From: Mycolicibacter algericus DSM 45454
Lineage (GTDB): Bacteria; Actinomycetota; Actinomycetes; Mycobacteriales; Mycobacteriaceae
NCBI RefSeq assembly: GCF_002086455.1
Contig: NZ_MVHC01000003.1
Span: forward strand, 124,001 to 188,000
Length of the DNA: 64,000 nucleotides
Reading direction: 5' to 3'
The notes under the pieces are model-generated. The model worked only from the letters and a program-made list of their open reading frames with translations, ran no database searches and was not told where the DNA came from. A program made the position numbers and the translations under genes. Each line of letters starts with the position of its first letter. The first letter of the stretch is position 1. This document shows positions 34,611 through 43,931 of this stretch, piece after piece.

Positions 34611-35503
34611 GCGACGACGAGGCGGCCGCGGTCCAGCGGATCTGGTCCGGGCTCGGGTTGCCGGGAATCATCGACGTGCATACCCATTTCATGCCGAAAC
34701 CGGTGATGGACAAGGTGTGGAATTACTTCGACTCGGCAGGCCCGATGGTGGGACGCAGCTGGCCCATCACCTACCGCACCGACGAGGCCCACCGTGTCGA
34801 GACACTGCGGTCCTTCGGAGTGCGCCGATTCACCTCACTGGTCTATCCGCACAAGCCGCAGATGGCGGCGTGGCTGAACCAATGGTCGGCCGAATTCGCC
34901 CGCGAGACACCGGATTGTCTGTCCACTGCGACGTTCTACCCCGAGCCGGGGGCGGCCGACTACGTCGGTGCGGCCATCCACGCCGGCACCCGGCTGTTCA
35001 AGGCACACATCCAGGTCGGCGACTACGACCCCAACGATCCGCTACTCGACGATGTTTGGGGAATGATCTCCGATTCCGGCATCCCGGTCGTGACCCACTG
35101 CGGCTCCGGACCACAACCCGGGCGGTTCACCGGTCCCGAACCGGTTCGGCGACTGCTGCGCCGTCACCCGCGGCTGCCGCTGATCGTCGCGCACATGGGT
35201 ATGCCCGAATACGGTGAATTCCTCGACATCTGCCTGGATTCGGCCGCTGTGCACCTGGACACCACCATGGCGTTCACCGCGTTCGTCGACGAAATGATGC
35301 CCTTTCCGGCCGGTGAGCAGGCGCGACTGCGTGACGCCGGTGAGCGGATCGTATTCGGCAGCGACTTTCCGAACATCCCGTACCGGTACCGCGACGCACT
35401 GACCGCCGTCACCGCAGTTCCCGGCATCGACGACGGCTGGCTGCGGGGCGTGCTCTACGACAATGCCGCCCGATTGTTCGAGATCGCGCTACCATCCGCT
35501 TGA
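34607..35503 (+). CDS. Amidohydrolase-family metallo-hydrolase or decarboxylase
   Basis: The 298-residue protein starts MSDDEAAAVQRIWSGLG and has the TIM-barrel amidohydrolase signature. Visible metal-site motifs are DVHTHF near residue 23, KAHIQVGDYD, VVTHCGSG, the IVAHMG histidine and FGSDFPN near the C-terminus. This set matches the ACMSD-like amidohydrolase-2 group, which includes decarboxylases and hydrolases of aromatic acids. The ATGA overlap with bluB argues for coexpression. The substrate is unknown. Confidence 0.82.
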   Translation: MSDDEAAAVQRIWSGLGLPGIIDVHTHFMPKPVMDKVWNYFDSAGPMVGRSWPITYRTDEAHRVETLRSFGVRRFTSLVYPHKPQMAAWLNQWSAEFARETPDCLSTATFYPEPGAADYVGAAIHAGTRLFKAHIQVGDYDPNDPLLDDVWGMISDSGIPVVTHCGSGPQPGRFTGPEPVRRLLRRHPRLPLIVAHMGMPEYGEFLDICLDSAAVHLDTTMAFTAFVDEMMPFPAGEQARLRDAGERIVFGSDFPNIPYRYRDALTAVTAVPGIDDGWLRGVLYDNAARLFEIALPSA

Positions 35504-35520
35504 CAGAAAGGCCGGCGACC

Positions 35521-36705
35521 GTGACCACTGACGCCACTCCGTCCATCCCGGTCCCCGATGTTCCGGGCGCCGACGCGGGCCCGAGGGGCCTGCCCGAGCG
35601 CAGCGAGTTGTCGTTGCGGGACAAGCTGATCGTCGACGCGTCGGCGTTCGCCGATATCGGCCTGCGAACCGCGGTCGCATCCATGGTCGCGGCGTCGATG
35701 ATTCCGTCGGTGCTGACCACCGCGATCGGGCGCGAACAGTCGCGGCGGGAACGGGAACGACTGGCGTTCTACGCCGAGTTGGCCGCAGCAGGCGACCCGG
35801 CCAGATCCTTTCCGGCGCCGACGACGCTGCCGCGGATCTGCTCGCGGCGGGCCAACCCGCTCGCTGAGCGGGTGGCGCGCGGCACGGTGGAGAACGTGTC
35901 GTTCCACAGCGGCTTCGAAGCCGTCAACCCGGCCATGAGGGATTCTTGGAACACTCTGGGCCAGAACAATATCGCGCGGTTTCAGCACTGGCGTCACGAC
36001 GACGGGCCGCGGCCGACGCTGTGCGTCATCCACGGTTTCATGGGATCGGCGTATCTGTTCAACGGCCTGTTCTTCTCACTGCCGTGGTTCTACCGGTCCG
36101 GCTACGACGTCGTGTTGTTCACCCTGCCGTTTCACGGCCGGCGCGCCGAGAAGTACTCGCCCTTCAGCGGATACGGTATCTTCTCGCACGGCTTGGCGGG
36201 TTTTGCCGAGGCGATGGCCCAAGCCGTCCACGATTTCCGCTCGGTGGTCGACTATCTGGAGTTCACCGGCGTCGACCGCATCGCGTTGACCGGCCTGTCA
36301 TTGGGCGGTTACACCAGCGCACTGCTCGCCGCGGTCGAGCCCCGGCTGCAGGCGGTGATCCCGAATGTTCCAGTGGTCTCGGTCGATTCGGAGATCCGCG
36401 ACTGGTTCCCGGCCAACAAGGTGGTACAGGCCGGTCAACTGCTGGGCCGGGTCGACCACGGCGCGTTCACCGACGCGACGGCGTACCATTCGCCGCTGAA
36501 CTACCCGCCGCTGGTGGCTAAGGACCGCCGGCTGATCATCACCGGCCTGGGTGACCGGTTGGCACCGCCCGAGCAGTCCGAGATGCTCTGGCGGCACTGG
36601 GATCGATGTGCGCTGCACTGGTTCCCGGGGAACCACGTGCTGCATGTCAGCCAGCCGACCTACCTGCGCCGGATGACCGCATTTCTGCGCGGATACATGT
36701 TCTGA
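35521..36705 (+). CDS. Alpha/beta-hydrolase fold protein (Rv0293c-like)
   Basis: The GTG at 35521 (VTTDATPSIPVPDVPGADAG) gives 394 residues; a GAAAGG ribosome-binding site precedes it. The catalytic pattern is that of an alpha/beta hydrolase: HGFMGSAYLFNG as the oxyanion-hole region, GLSLGG as the nucleophile elbow with the catalytic Ser, and GNHVLH as the likely catalytic His. The N-terminal 120 residues form a family-specific extension. In mycobacteria a protein of this size lies next to eccE3 and converges on it, as here. No ESX role is known. Confidence 0.82.
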   Translation: MTTDATPSIPVPDVPGADAGPRGLPERSELSLRDKLIVDASAFADIGLRTAVASMVAASMIPSVLTTAIGREQSRRERERLAFYAELAAAGDPARSFPAPTTLPRICSRRANPLAERVARGTVENVSFHSGFEAVNPAMRDSWNTLGQNNIARFQHWRHDDGPRPTLCVIHGFMGSAYLFNGLFFSLPWFYRSGYDVVLFTLPFHGRRAEKYSPFSGYGIFSHGLAGFAEAMAQAVHDFRSVVDYLEFTGVDRIALTGLSLGGYTSALLAAVEPRLQAVIPNVPVVSVDSEIRDWFPANKVVQAGQLLGRVDHGAFTDATAYHSPLNYPPLVAKDRRLIITGLGDRLAPPEQSEMLWRHWDRCALHWFPGNHVLHVSQPTYLRRMTAFLRGYMF

Positions 36706-36732
36706 CGCCGATGACCTGACGGCGGCGACCCG

Positions 36733-37719
36733 CTAGCGCGCTGCCAAGTCCGACGCCGCGACGGGCCACCGCAGTCCGGCGAGCTCGTCGTCCGCCAGCA
36801 CCGCACCGCCGTCGAGGCGGCTGCCAGAGAGCGGATGCAGGCTCAGCAGCGCGCTGCGGTGCTTGCCCTGCTCGGAAACCAGACCGGCCAGCGGGGCCGC
36901 GCCGCCGGGCGCCGACCCGGTACGCAGCGCACACGCGGCCGCGACGGTCCGCCGGCCACCGTCGTCGGCGAATTCCAGTACCGTCCAGGTCTCTCCGGCG
37001 TTCGAGGCCCGGATCCGGCTCAGCGTGTCCCCCAGCGCCGCGTCGATGGCGACCTGGTAGGCGGCAACGTGATCACCCGAGCCGTCGACCACGGACCGCC
37101 ACGTCTCCCGCGCGCCCGAGTCGATCAGCGGAGGGATCTCGTCAGCGGCGACAAGCGTGGTGTCCCAACCGATCTCGCGGAGATGGTCGGCGAGTCGGCG
37201 CACCGCGATGTCAGCGGTGCGCTGCAACGGGATCTCCGGCGAGCGGGCCTGCAGTGCGGCCAGATTCCGTGCGGCCGAGAATGTCAGACCGATCCAGGTG
37301 TCGGTTTCATCGGCACCGCCTTCCGGCCGGGTGCCGCGGCTGGTGATGCGCACGGCGTCGGCCTGCAGACCGTACCGGTTGAGGTAGCCGGCAATCACCG
37401 AGAGCGGCAACGTATCCCCGGCGGCCGCGGCCGCGATCCGCAGTGCCGACGTCGTCCGCGCCCCGGAGACCGCTCGCCGGTCGGTGTGTGTGCCGCGGCT
37501 CGAACGCGACATGGCCAGCCGGCGCCGGACGATCGTGGTCAGGTGCAGGCCGTGCCACCAACTCAGCAGCACGATCGCCACCGCGACCCCCACGGCGAGC
37601 ACCCAGCGGTCCCGGGGGGTCGGCCAGGGGTAGGCCAGCAGTGCCGGCACGACGGCGAGCAGAACCAGTGCGATTCTGGCCGGGCCGGGCCGGGGGATGG
37701 TGGAACGGTACGGGCTCAC
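36733..37719 (-). CDS. eccE3: EccE3, ESX-3 membrane component
   Basis: The GTG at 37719 overlaps the mycP3 stop as GTGA and gives 328 residues. Two N-terminal membrane helices (ALVLLAVVPALLAYPW-like and WVLAVGVAVAIVLLSWW) are followed by a cytosolic domain carrying the DUF/EccE-type fold with ARTTSALRIAAAAAGDTLPL. EccE sits at the periphery of the hexameric type VII secretion complex and stabilises it. It is the last gene of the locus. It converges on the alpha/beta-hydrolase gene with 27 nt between them. Confidence 0.93.
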   Translation of the reverse strand: MSPYRSTIPRPGPARIALVLLAVVPALLAYPWPTPRDRWVLAVGVAVAIVLLSWWHGLHLTTIVRRRLAMSRSSRGTHTDRRAVSGARTTSALRIAAAAAGDTLPLSVIAGYLNRYGLQADAVRITSRGTRPEGGADETDTWIGLTFSAARNLAALQARSPEIPLQRTADIAVRRLADHLREIGWDTTLVAADEIPPLIDSGARETWRSVVDGSGDHVAAYQVAIDAALGDTLSRIRASNAGETWTVLEFADDGGRRTVAAACALRTGSAPGGAAPLAGLVSEQGKHRSALLSLHPLSGSRLDGGAVLADDELAGLRWPVAASDLAAR

Positions 37720-39146
37720 AGCTGGTTTTCCTTTCGTCGGCGGGCGGCCGCTGCGGCGCCGACAGCGACGGCGACGACCAGCCCGCCCAGCAGCGCGGTT
37801 CCGGCGAAGGCCACGATCCGCGGCGCCGGGTCCTCCGGTTGCGGGGCCGGCGGGGGGGACAGTTTCTTCGACGGTGAGAAAGCCGGATCCGCGAGCGGTG
37901 TCAATTCCCACGTCAGGGCGGCCACCGCGTCGACGGTCCCGGCACCCACCAGAGCCGACGGCGCGCGGGCGCCGTTGTGGGCGGTGGCGACGATCCGGTG
38001 CGCCACCTGCATGGCGTTCAGGTCGGGGTAGCGGCTGCGAACCAGCGCGGCCACGCCCGCGACGTAGCCGGCGGCGTAGCCGGTGCCGGTGAGCGGCACC
38101 AGCCTGCCCTGGTTCCCGGGAAGCCCGTTGGCCAGACCCCCGTCGTCGCGGTTACTGACCGAGACGACGCCCTCCCCGGGTGCGGCGACGCCGACCCACG
38201 GCCCGGCCATGGTGAAGCTCGACGGCTGCTCGTTCGAGGACAGCGACGCCACCGACAGCACGTAGGGCTGCCACCACGACGGCACCGACAGCGAGCTGAC
38301 GCCCGTCCAGTTGCGCGGATCGTGCGGGCGGCTGAGGTCGGTGAGCGGATTGGACTCGCACGCCTCACCCCCGCCGCCGACCGACCCGGTCTGCCCGTTG
38401 TCGCCGGCAGCAGCCACGATCAGCGCGTCCTTCTCCACCGCCGCGTAGCGCAACGCCGCGCCCAGGGCGGTCTGGTCGACGTTGCGGTCGGCCGGCAGGC
38501 ACGTGGTGGTCGAGATGGTGATGACCCGGGCGCCGAGGTCGGCGGCGTGCACGATGGCCCGCGAGAGCGCGGTGATGTCGGTGACCACCCGGGCCGTTCG
38601 AGGGTCGTCCCCGGCCAACCGCGGCGAGACCGAGGCCGAGGCGGTACGCAGCGACAGCAGTCGCGCCGCGGGGGCCACGCCGGTGAAACCGTCCTGGCCC
38701 TCCGGCGCGGGCTGGCCGGCGATGATGCCGGCGACCAGGGTTCCGTGACCGTCGCAGTCGGTCAGGCCGTCGGTGGTGCCCAGGTAGTCACCGCCCGGGT
38801 CCACCGCCGGCAGCCGCGGGCCCGGCCGCACGCCGGTGTCGATGACGGCCACTGTCTGGCCCTCGCCGCGGGAGAACTGCCACGCCGCGGGCAGGTCGAG
38901 CATCCGCTGTCCGGCGGTCGCCGTGCCGACGTCGCTGCCGGGCAGCACGCCCGAACTCACGCAGTCGCCGCGTTGCTCCATCGCCGCGACGGGGCCGGGT
39001 GCACCGTTGGGTGGCGGCACCGTCGGGTCGATCGTCGGCGGCGTGATCGCCAGCGCCGGGGCACTGGTCAGCAGCGCGGCCAGGGCCGTGATCCCGGCCC
39101 CCCGGACCGCCCTTCGGCTCCAGCTGTGCGTGTCGGCAACGGTCAT
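37716..39146 (-). CDS. mycP3: MycP3 mycosin with altered catalytic residues
   Basis: The ATG at 39146 overlaps the eccD3 stop as ATGA; the product has 476 residues with a signal peptide, subtilase domain, Pro-rich linker and C-terminal membrane helix. The catalytic Asp (VAVIDTGV, Asp103) and His (DCDGHGTLVAG, His134) are present. The serine loop, normally GTS, reads LTGTGYAAGYVAGVAAL, so the nucleophile is Gly356 (codon at 38079-38081). The oxyanion Asn loop, normally AAAGN, reads VAAAGDNGQTG, giving Asp249 (codon at 38400-38402). The frame is intact. Mycosins are needed for type VII secretion as structural parts, so a non-cleaving MycP3 may still support the ESX-3 machine. Confidence 0.93.
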   Translation of the reverse strand: MTVADTHSWSRRAVRGAGITALAALLTSAPALAITPPTIDPTVPPPNGAPGPVAAMEQRGDCVSSGVLPGSDVGTATAGQRMLDLPAAWQFSRGEGQTVAVIDTGVRPGPRLPAVDPGGDYLGTTDGLTDCDGHGTLVAGIIAGQPAPEGQDGFTGVAPAARLLSLRTASASVSPRLAGDDPRTARVVTDITALSRAIVHAADLGARVITISTTTCLPADRNVDQTALGAALRYAAVEKDALIVAAAGDNGQTGSVGGGGEACESNPLTDLSRPHDPRNWTGVSSLSVPSWWQPYVLSVASLSSNEQPSSFTMAGPWVGVAAPGEGVVSVSNRDDGGLANGLPGNQGRLVPLTGTGYAAGYVAGVAALVRSRYPDLNAMQVAHRIVATAHNGARAPSALVGAGTVDAVAALTWELTPLADPAFSPSKKLSPPPAPQPEDPAPRIVAFAGTALLGGLVVAVAVGAAAAARRRKENQL

Positions 39147-40585
39147 CGAGACAGGACCCAGGCGAAAATGCCGACCAGGTAGGCCATGACGGGGATCAAG
39201 GTGGCATCGACGCCGGAGGCCAGGAAGCCGACCAACCGCCGCACCGGCAGCGAGTAGCTGTCCGGCGATGCGACCGTCGGGCTCAGCGCGACCACCACCC
39301 ACACCGCCACCAGGGCGGCCAGCACCACCACCGCGCCGAAGGCGGCCGCGAACCGGCCGGTCGCGGCGTAGCAGGCCAGCAGCACGACCGCGGTCAGGTG
39401 CGGCTGGGCCAGCAGCCAGGCCTTGCACCACGCCGAGTCCCACACCCGGGCGCGCAGCACCGAGGCCAGCGCGATGCCCGCGACCACGTACCACGCCCAG
39501 CCCGAAAGGCCTTCGGGCGCAAAGGCGATCGCCACCGAGCCGAGCACGGCGAGCAAAACGGCGCCGGCGACGAAGCCGGTCTGGTGGGCGTCGGTGACCC
39601 GAACGCGGCGAGGCAGGTCCTCGAGCACACGCTGCGGCAGCGCCGACGGGGTCGGGTCACCCGGCGCCGGGATCACCGGTAGCGGCAGCCGCGCCCAGAG
39701 CGCCGAGAGTTGCGGAGCGGCAACGGTCAGCAGCAGCGAAGCGGTGATGAGCCCGCAACCGAGGCTGAGGAACGGCAGCTCCCAGAAGGTTTTGACGGCG
39801 GCCGCCGCCAGCACGCCGACCCCGGCGACCACGGCCGCGGTGAAGAAGGCGATCCCGCGCTCACCGCCGCCGCCGGGCGGCAGGATCAGACAGATCAGCG
39901 ACCACGCGCTGACCGCCGCGGCGCCCAGCACCACGTGCGCCGGGCTGAACAGTCCGGGTACCGCCAGGGTGCCTGCCGCGGCGACCGGCACCAGCGCCGC
40001 GATCGACAGCGTCAGCGCCGCCTCGGCCGACCGGGTCCGGCACAGCAGCGCCGCCAGGACGGCCACCAGCGCGATGGCCACGGTGGCCAGCAACCCGGCC
40101 GGTTCACCGGTGAGCGCCCGATGCGCGGTGGCCAGGCCGGTGGCCGCGAAGATCAGCGCCGCCCCGGCGGCCAGTGCGCCACGCCGGATGTGGTTGCCGC
40201 CCCACGGCTTACGGCGCGACGCCGAGAAGATGACCGCGGCGTCGGCGATGTCCTCGACGATGCCGGGCGCCGCCGGGCCGACCGGCACGGGCCGAAGCGC
40301 CAACAGGTCGCCGTCCACCACCCCGACGGTGTCCAGGCTGGCGTCCAGGCTGAACGGTGCACCGCCGACCGGCGCAAGGCTCAGCCGGGTCGTCACACCG
40401 GTGCCCGGATCGGCTGAATCAGCCGAGTCACCGGAGTCCGGGGCCACCAGGCGTTGCACCGCCGGCAGGATTTCGCGCAGCGGCAACTCCGCGGGGACGG
40501 CGATCTCGGTCAGCCGCCTGTCGGCCAGCACCGCGATACGGACGATCGGCATGGCGGCACTGGTCAGCACCGGAGCTTCGGTCAT
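39143..40585 (-). CDS. eccD3: EccD3, polytopic ESX-3 channel subunit
   Basis: The 480-residue protein begins MTEAPVLTSAAMPIVRIAVL. An N-terminal ubiquitin-like cytosolic domain (residues about 12-100) is followed by 11 predicted membrane helices. EccD is the most hydrophobic type VII component, forming the dimeric channel vestibule with EccB, EccC and EccE. It overlaps mycP3 by 4 nt and follows espG3 by 24 nt, supporting a single message. Length is typical of EccD3. Confidence 0.95.
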   Translation of the reverse strand: MTEAPVLTSAAMPIVRIAVLADRRLTEIAVPAELPLREILPAVQRLVAPDSGDSADSADPGTGVTTRLSLAPVGGAPFSLDASLDTVGVVDGDLLALRPVPVGPAAPGIVEDIADAAVIFSASRRKPWGGNHIRRGALAAGAALIFAATGLATAHRALTGEPAGLLATVAIALVAVLAALLCRTRSAEAALTLSIAALVPVAAAGTLAVPGLFSPAHVVLGAAAVSAWSLICLILPPGGGGERGIAFFTAAVVAGVGVLAAAAVKTFWELPFLSLGCGLITASLLLTVAAPQLSALWARLPLPVIPAPGDPTPSALPQRVLEDLPRRVRVTDAHQTGFVAGAVLLAVLGSVAIAFAPEGLSGWAWYVVAGIALASVLRARVWDSAWCKAWLLAQPHLTAVVLLACYAATGRFAAAFGAVVVLAALVAVWVVVALSPTVASPDSYSLPVRRLVGFLASGVDATLIPVMAYLVGIFAWVLSR

Positions 40586-40609
40586 TGGTGTTCTCTATTC
40601 TTTTCTCTG

Positions 40610-41491
40610 CTAGGACGGCTGGGTGGTGAAATCTCGGGACAGTCGCTGACCGGGGAACCACTGGCCCTCGGGCAGCGTGGCGGTCAGCTCTTCGATCGCG
40701 ACGGCGGTCGCGAAGTCGGTTCCGGGCCGGAAGGTCGACACCCATTCGCCGTCGAAGGCCTGCGACGGGGTGACCAGGATGCGGCCCTGCTCGGTGTCGA
40801 CCAAGCTCATCCCGACCTCCGTGGTGGCGTGCCGGCCGTTCTGGGCGCAGCCCGCGACAACCTCGACGTAGCTGCGCGGGCCGGCGAACACCGACTCCAC
40901 GACCGGTCGCGCTGATGCTGGAATACCCAGGTAATCAAGAACTTCGCCGAGCGGGGCGCCGGCGCGCAGCCGCTCGTCGGCGCGCACCCCGACCCGGGCG
41001 GGCAGGGTGAACTCGTCGAATCGGGCCGGCGGGCGCTGCCGCAGACCGGCGCCGAGCACCGGGACCAGCAGCCGCGAGTCGGCGATGTCCATCGCGGTGA
41101 AGGTGACCAGCTGGGCGTTGCGCAGCGCCACCACCGTCCGGGTGGGCTTGGCACTGCCGGGGTCGCGGCGCGCCACGATGCCGCGCAGCATCTCGTCGGC
41201 CCCGCCGGACGGTGAACCCACGTAACGCAGATCCAGCCAACGATCCGGGAAGCACACCACCCGAATCCATTCGGCCACATACGCGTTGATCGTGCCGTCC
41301 GGCGAGACAACTCCCATCCGGGTCAGTTCCTCGCGCTGGCGTGCCATGAACGCACCGCGTTCCCCGGCGTCGGTGTAGGGCATGGTGATCGCCAATACCC
41401 ACGGGAAAGACCCGGCGCCAATGGTTTCCGCGATGTACCAAGCTTGCTCGACCGTCAGTTCGGCAGCGTTGGGTTCAGTCCCCCAGTTCAC
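40610..41491 (-). CDS. espG3: EspG3, chaperone for PE-PPE substrates
   Basis: The 293-residue protein (GTG start) has the EspG fold: an N-terminal beta sheet with [20 protein letters not shown] and [15 protein letters not shown], and a C-terminal half with [18 protein letters not shown]. EspG binds the tip of the PPE helical bundle in cytosolic PE-PPE dimers, keeping them soluble and delivering them to ESX. Here it could serve both PE/PPE pairs at 42144-43903 and 53424-55305. It lies 36 nt downstream of esxH, where EspG genes usually sit. Confidence 0.94.
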   Translation of the reverse strand: MNWGTEPNAAELTVEQAWYIAETIGAGSFPWVLAITMPYTDAGERGAFMARQREELTRMGVVSPDGTINAYVAEWIRVVCFPDRWLDLRYVGSPSGGADEMLRGIVARRDPGSAKPTRTVVALRNAQLVTFTAMDIADSRLLVPVLGAGLRQRPPARFDEFTLPARVGVRADERLRAGAPLGEVLDYLGIPASARPVVESVFAGPRSYVEVVAGCAQNGRHATTEVGMSLVDTEQGRILVTPSQAFDGEWVSTFRPGTDFATAVAIEELTATLPEGQWFPGQRLSRDFTTQPS

Positions 41492-41527
41492 GCCGGCGGC
41501 CTTCCTTCGTCGAGCAGAACATGGCGG

Positions 41528-41815
41528 CTAGCCCCACTTGGCGGCTTCGGCGGTGTCGCGGGCGTTCATCATCAACGTGTTGGTCTCATGCGTCATCGCC
41601 ATCGCGTGATACGCCCGCACCAACTCCTCCATCGCCTGATTCCACTGCACCTGCCAGGCCTGATACGTCATCCCCGTATCGCCCTGCCACGCCGCCTGCA
41701 ACGCCGCCTGCTCACTGGCGATATCAGCACCGACGGCCTGCAACGTGCCCGCATACCCATTCATCTCCCCGGCATGGGCCAACATCGCCGGGTAGTTGTA
41801 CATAATCTGCGACAT
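41528..41815 (-). CDS. esxH: EsxH, WXG100 substrate of ESX-3 (copy A)
   Basis: The ATG at 41815 (AAGGGG ribosome-binding site) gives 95 residues, [20 protein letters not shown] and so on, matching TB10.4/EsxH. The WXG turn is WQGD at residues 43-46, and Tyr21 is present. Residues His14, His70, His76 and Glu77, recalled as the zinc site of EsxH, are conserved. EsxH leaves the cell as a heterodimer with EsxG and is linked to iron uptake and host ESCRT interference. TAG stop. It differs from copy B by one residue. Confidence 0.97.
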   Translation of the reverse strand: MSQIMYNYPAMLAHAGEMNGYAGTLQAVGADIASEQAALQAAWQGDTGMTYQAWQVQWNQAMEELVRAYHAMAMTHETNTLMMNARDTAEAAKWG

Positions 41816-42146
41816 CACACAAACCCCTTCTAAACCCCGGTGTAACCCGACGCCGCCGCCGCATCGGCAGCAACATACGTCGAACCCGCATCCGCCAGAT
41901 TCACCTGCGCCATATCCAGCAACGCATTCACCCGCGCCGCCATCGCCACAAACCGCGCATGCGAACCCTGAAACGCCGCCGCCGCCTCACCGACATGAAA
42001 CGCCTGCGCCGACAACGCCGCCTGCTCAGCCTGCGCCATCGTCGACCGCATCAACGCCGCCTTCGCCCCAAACGCCGACTCCGAGGCCACCAACTGCGGA
42101 ATATGGGCATCCAACATACTCATCGCCGCACTCCTTTCTCCATCTA
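41530..42146 (-). repeat. esxG-esxH duplicated segment, copy A
   Basis: A 617-bp block aligns without gaps to 52616-53232 (constant offset 11,086). I count ten mismatches: one in esxH (Tyr21 to Asp), eight synonymous ones in a 24-bp patch of esxG and one in the esxG leader. Flanking sequence diverges abruptly on both sides. Confidence 0.93.
41830..42123 (-). CDS. esxG: EsxG, WXG100-family partner of EsxH (copy A)
   Basis: The 97-residue protein starts [20 protein letters not shown] and aligns along its length with EsxG (TB9.8). It keeps the helical hairpin with a FQGSHARF turn and a C-terminal export signal region ending [10 protein letters not shown]. It is encoded 14 nt upstream of esxH, and the two proteins form an obligate dimer for secretion. 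The product is identical to that of copy B at 52916-53209. Eight synonymous differences from copy B lie in 41869-41892. Confidence 0.97.
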   Translation of the reverse strand: MSMLDAHIPQLVASESAFGAKAALMRSTMAQAEQAALSAQAFHVGEAAAAFQGSHARFVAMAARVNALLDMAQVNLADAGSTYVAADAAAASGYTGV

Positions 42147-43592
42147 TTTCTCCGGTTCTGTTTCCGGCTCCGGACCGGAAAGTTCGTTCTCACTCCAGGT
42201 TTCGGGAAGCATTGGCACGCCCGGCCCGCCACCGAATCCGTCGCCTGCCAGGGTGGTCAGCCCCGACGCGGCCGCGGTACCGCGCCCGCCCACGGTTCCG
42301 GTGAAACCGAGCGCCCCGGCACCACGATCCGAGCCCGCGGCCGACGCCGGCTCATCGACCGGACCGGCCGGGCCTGAATCCATGTCCATGTACTCATCGG
42401 CGTGGTCGTGCAGCACGGCGCGCCGGCGCCGCCGCGCGCGAGACCGTTCCCGAGCCGAGGCGCCCACCGCCGCCGCAGCCGCGGGCACCCGCGAGGCCGG
42501 TGCTTGCGCCTTGTTGCGGTCGGTCAGGGTCGGCCCCAGCCCGGTACCGGGGTCGCCACCGGCGACCAGGTAGCCGAATCCGATGGCCCCGCCCGCCGCG
42601 GGCGCCGGTGCCGCCGCCGGCGTGGCCGGTGCGGCGGTGACGCTCGCTGCACCGGGGGTGGCGACGCTCGGGCTGAAACCGGCCACCACCGGAGTCGCCC
42701 GGTCGCCGGACGGGGCGACCGCGACCGGCACCGGCTTCAGGTCGCCGTCGGGGGCCAACTCCCCGCCCAGCATGTCGGCGAGGTGGCCCAGCCCCACTCC
42801 GAGCAGGATCGGCACCAGCGCCGCACTGGCGAACAACAGCGACCAGAAGGTCCAGCCGAACGGGATGAAGAAAGCCTCGTAGGCGATGAAGAAGAGCAAT
42901 GGGAACCAAGTGACAAGGGCACCGGGGCTACTGAGGATCTCGCGGATCACCCCGATCGGGTCGGTGAAGAACTGGACCAGTTGATCCCACAGCCGGGTGA
43001 AGAAATCCCCGATGTCCGACGACGTGTCAGCGGCCGGCTGCGCGGTGTCGGCTTTGAGCACCGGCGGCGCCTGCACGGTGCGCGGCGCCGACGCCAGTGC
43101 CGCACCGGACACCGCATGGTAGGTGCTCATGGTGGTGGCCGCCTGGACCCACATCCGGGCGTAGTCGGCTTCGTTGAGCGCAATGGGGATGGTGTTGATG
43201 CCGAAGAAGTTGGTGGCGACCAACACCCCATGGGTCATGTGGTTGGCGGCCAGCTCGGCCAGCGTCGGCATCGTCGCCAGCGCCGACGCGTAGGCCGATG
43301 CCGCCACCTCGTGCTGGGCGGCCACCCCGGCACTGTCCGCGCTGGCTTTGCCCAGCCACGCCAGGTACGGCGCATGCGCCGCCAGATACTGCTCGGCGCT
43401 GGGGCCCTGCCACGCACCGCTTTGCACCGCGCCCAGCAGCGCGGTGAGTTCGTCGGCGACCGAGGCGTACTCGACGCTCAGCGCATTCCACGCCCCGGCA
43501 GCCGACAGCAGCGGACCCGGGCCGGGGCCGCTGCTCAGCATTGCCGAATGCACCTCCGGGGGGGAGGCGATCCAGACCGGGGCGGAAATCAT
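42144..43592 (-). CDS. PPE4: PPE4-like protein of the ESX-3 locus
   Basis: The 482-residue protein (start overlapping the PE5 stop as ATGA) begins [20 protein letters not shown]. It has the PPE domain with GAWQGPSAEQYLAAH as its W-x-G element and [21 protein letters not shown] strongly hydrophobic stretch (WFPLLFFIAYEAFFIPFGW and on to LVPILLGVGL) lies near residues 235-275, unusual for a soluble substrate, then an Ala/Pro-rich region. Its C-terminus (GFTGTVGG, PMLPETW) matches the end of the second PPE at 53424-54998. ESX-3 substrate PPE4 is linked to iron-siderophore use. It forms a heterodimer with PE5 and is bound by EspG3. Confidence 0.93.
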   Translation of the reverse strand: MISAPVWIASPPEVHSAMLSSGPGPGPLLSAAGAWNALSVEYASVADELTALLGAVQSGAWQGPSAEQYLAAHAPYLAWLGKASADSAGVAAQHEVAASAYASALATMPTLAELAANHMTHGVLVATNFFGINTIPIALNEADYARMWVQAATTMSTYHAVSGAALASAPRTVQAPPVLKADTAQPAADTSSDIGDFFTRLWDQLVQFFTDPIGVIREILSSPGALVTWFPLLFFIAYEAFFIPFGWTFWSLLFASAALVPILLGVGLGHLADMLGGELAPDGDLKPVPVAVAPSGDRATPVVAGFSPSVATPGAASVTAAPATPAAAPAPAAGGAIGFGYLVAGGDPGTGLGPTLTDRNKAQAPASRVPAAAAAVGASARERSRARRRRRAVLHDHADEYMDMDSGPAGPVDEPASAAGSDRGAGALGFTGTVGGRGTAAASGLTTLAGDGFGGGPGVPMLPETWSENELSGPEPETEPEK

Positions 43593-43903
43593 CAGCCGCG
43601 CGACCCCATGAAGTATCTCGACGCACCTGCCGCGTCGCCGGCGGCGTAGTTGACGCCGGACTCACCGACGCCCACGCCCGCGCGACCGAGCTCGGTGGCG
43701 CCCTGGGCGGCCACCGCGGCGTGCTCGGTACCTTGGGCGCTGAAGCCCGCGGCGGTCTGCAGTGAGACCGGGTCGGCCGCCGGCGGCACCACCGCGGTGA
43801 TCAGCGGGGCGGCGGCGGCCTGTGCGGCCGCCAGACGGGCGGTCAACGCCTCGACCGCTGCACTGGCGGCGGCAAGGCCTTCGGGAACCACGTTGAGAGT
43901 CAT
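43592..43903 (-). CDS. PE5: PE5-like protein of the ESX-3 locus
   Basis: The 103-residue PE protein starts [20 protein letters not shown]. It has the two-helix PE domain with the VVPEG motif, and a C-terminal YxxxD/E-type secretion signal in [17 protein letters not shown]5 pairs with the adjacent PPE4. It lies 28 nt downstream of eccC3. It is clearly diverged from the second PE at 55006-55305, unlike the neighbouring esxG/esxH genes, which are near-identical. Confidence 0.94.
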   Translation of the reverse strand: MTLNVVPEGLAAASAAVEALTARLAAAQAAAAPLITAVVPPAADPVSLQTAAGFSAQGTEHAAVAAQGATELGRAGVGVGESGVNYAAGDAAGASRYFMGSRG

Positions 43904-43931
43904 GGCTGTTTCTCCTTCCCTTCGATGCGCG

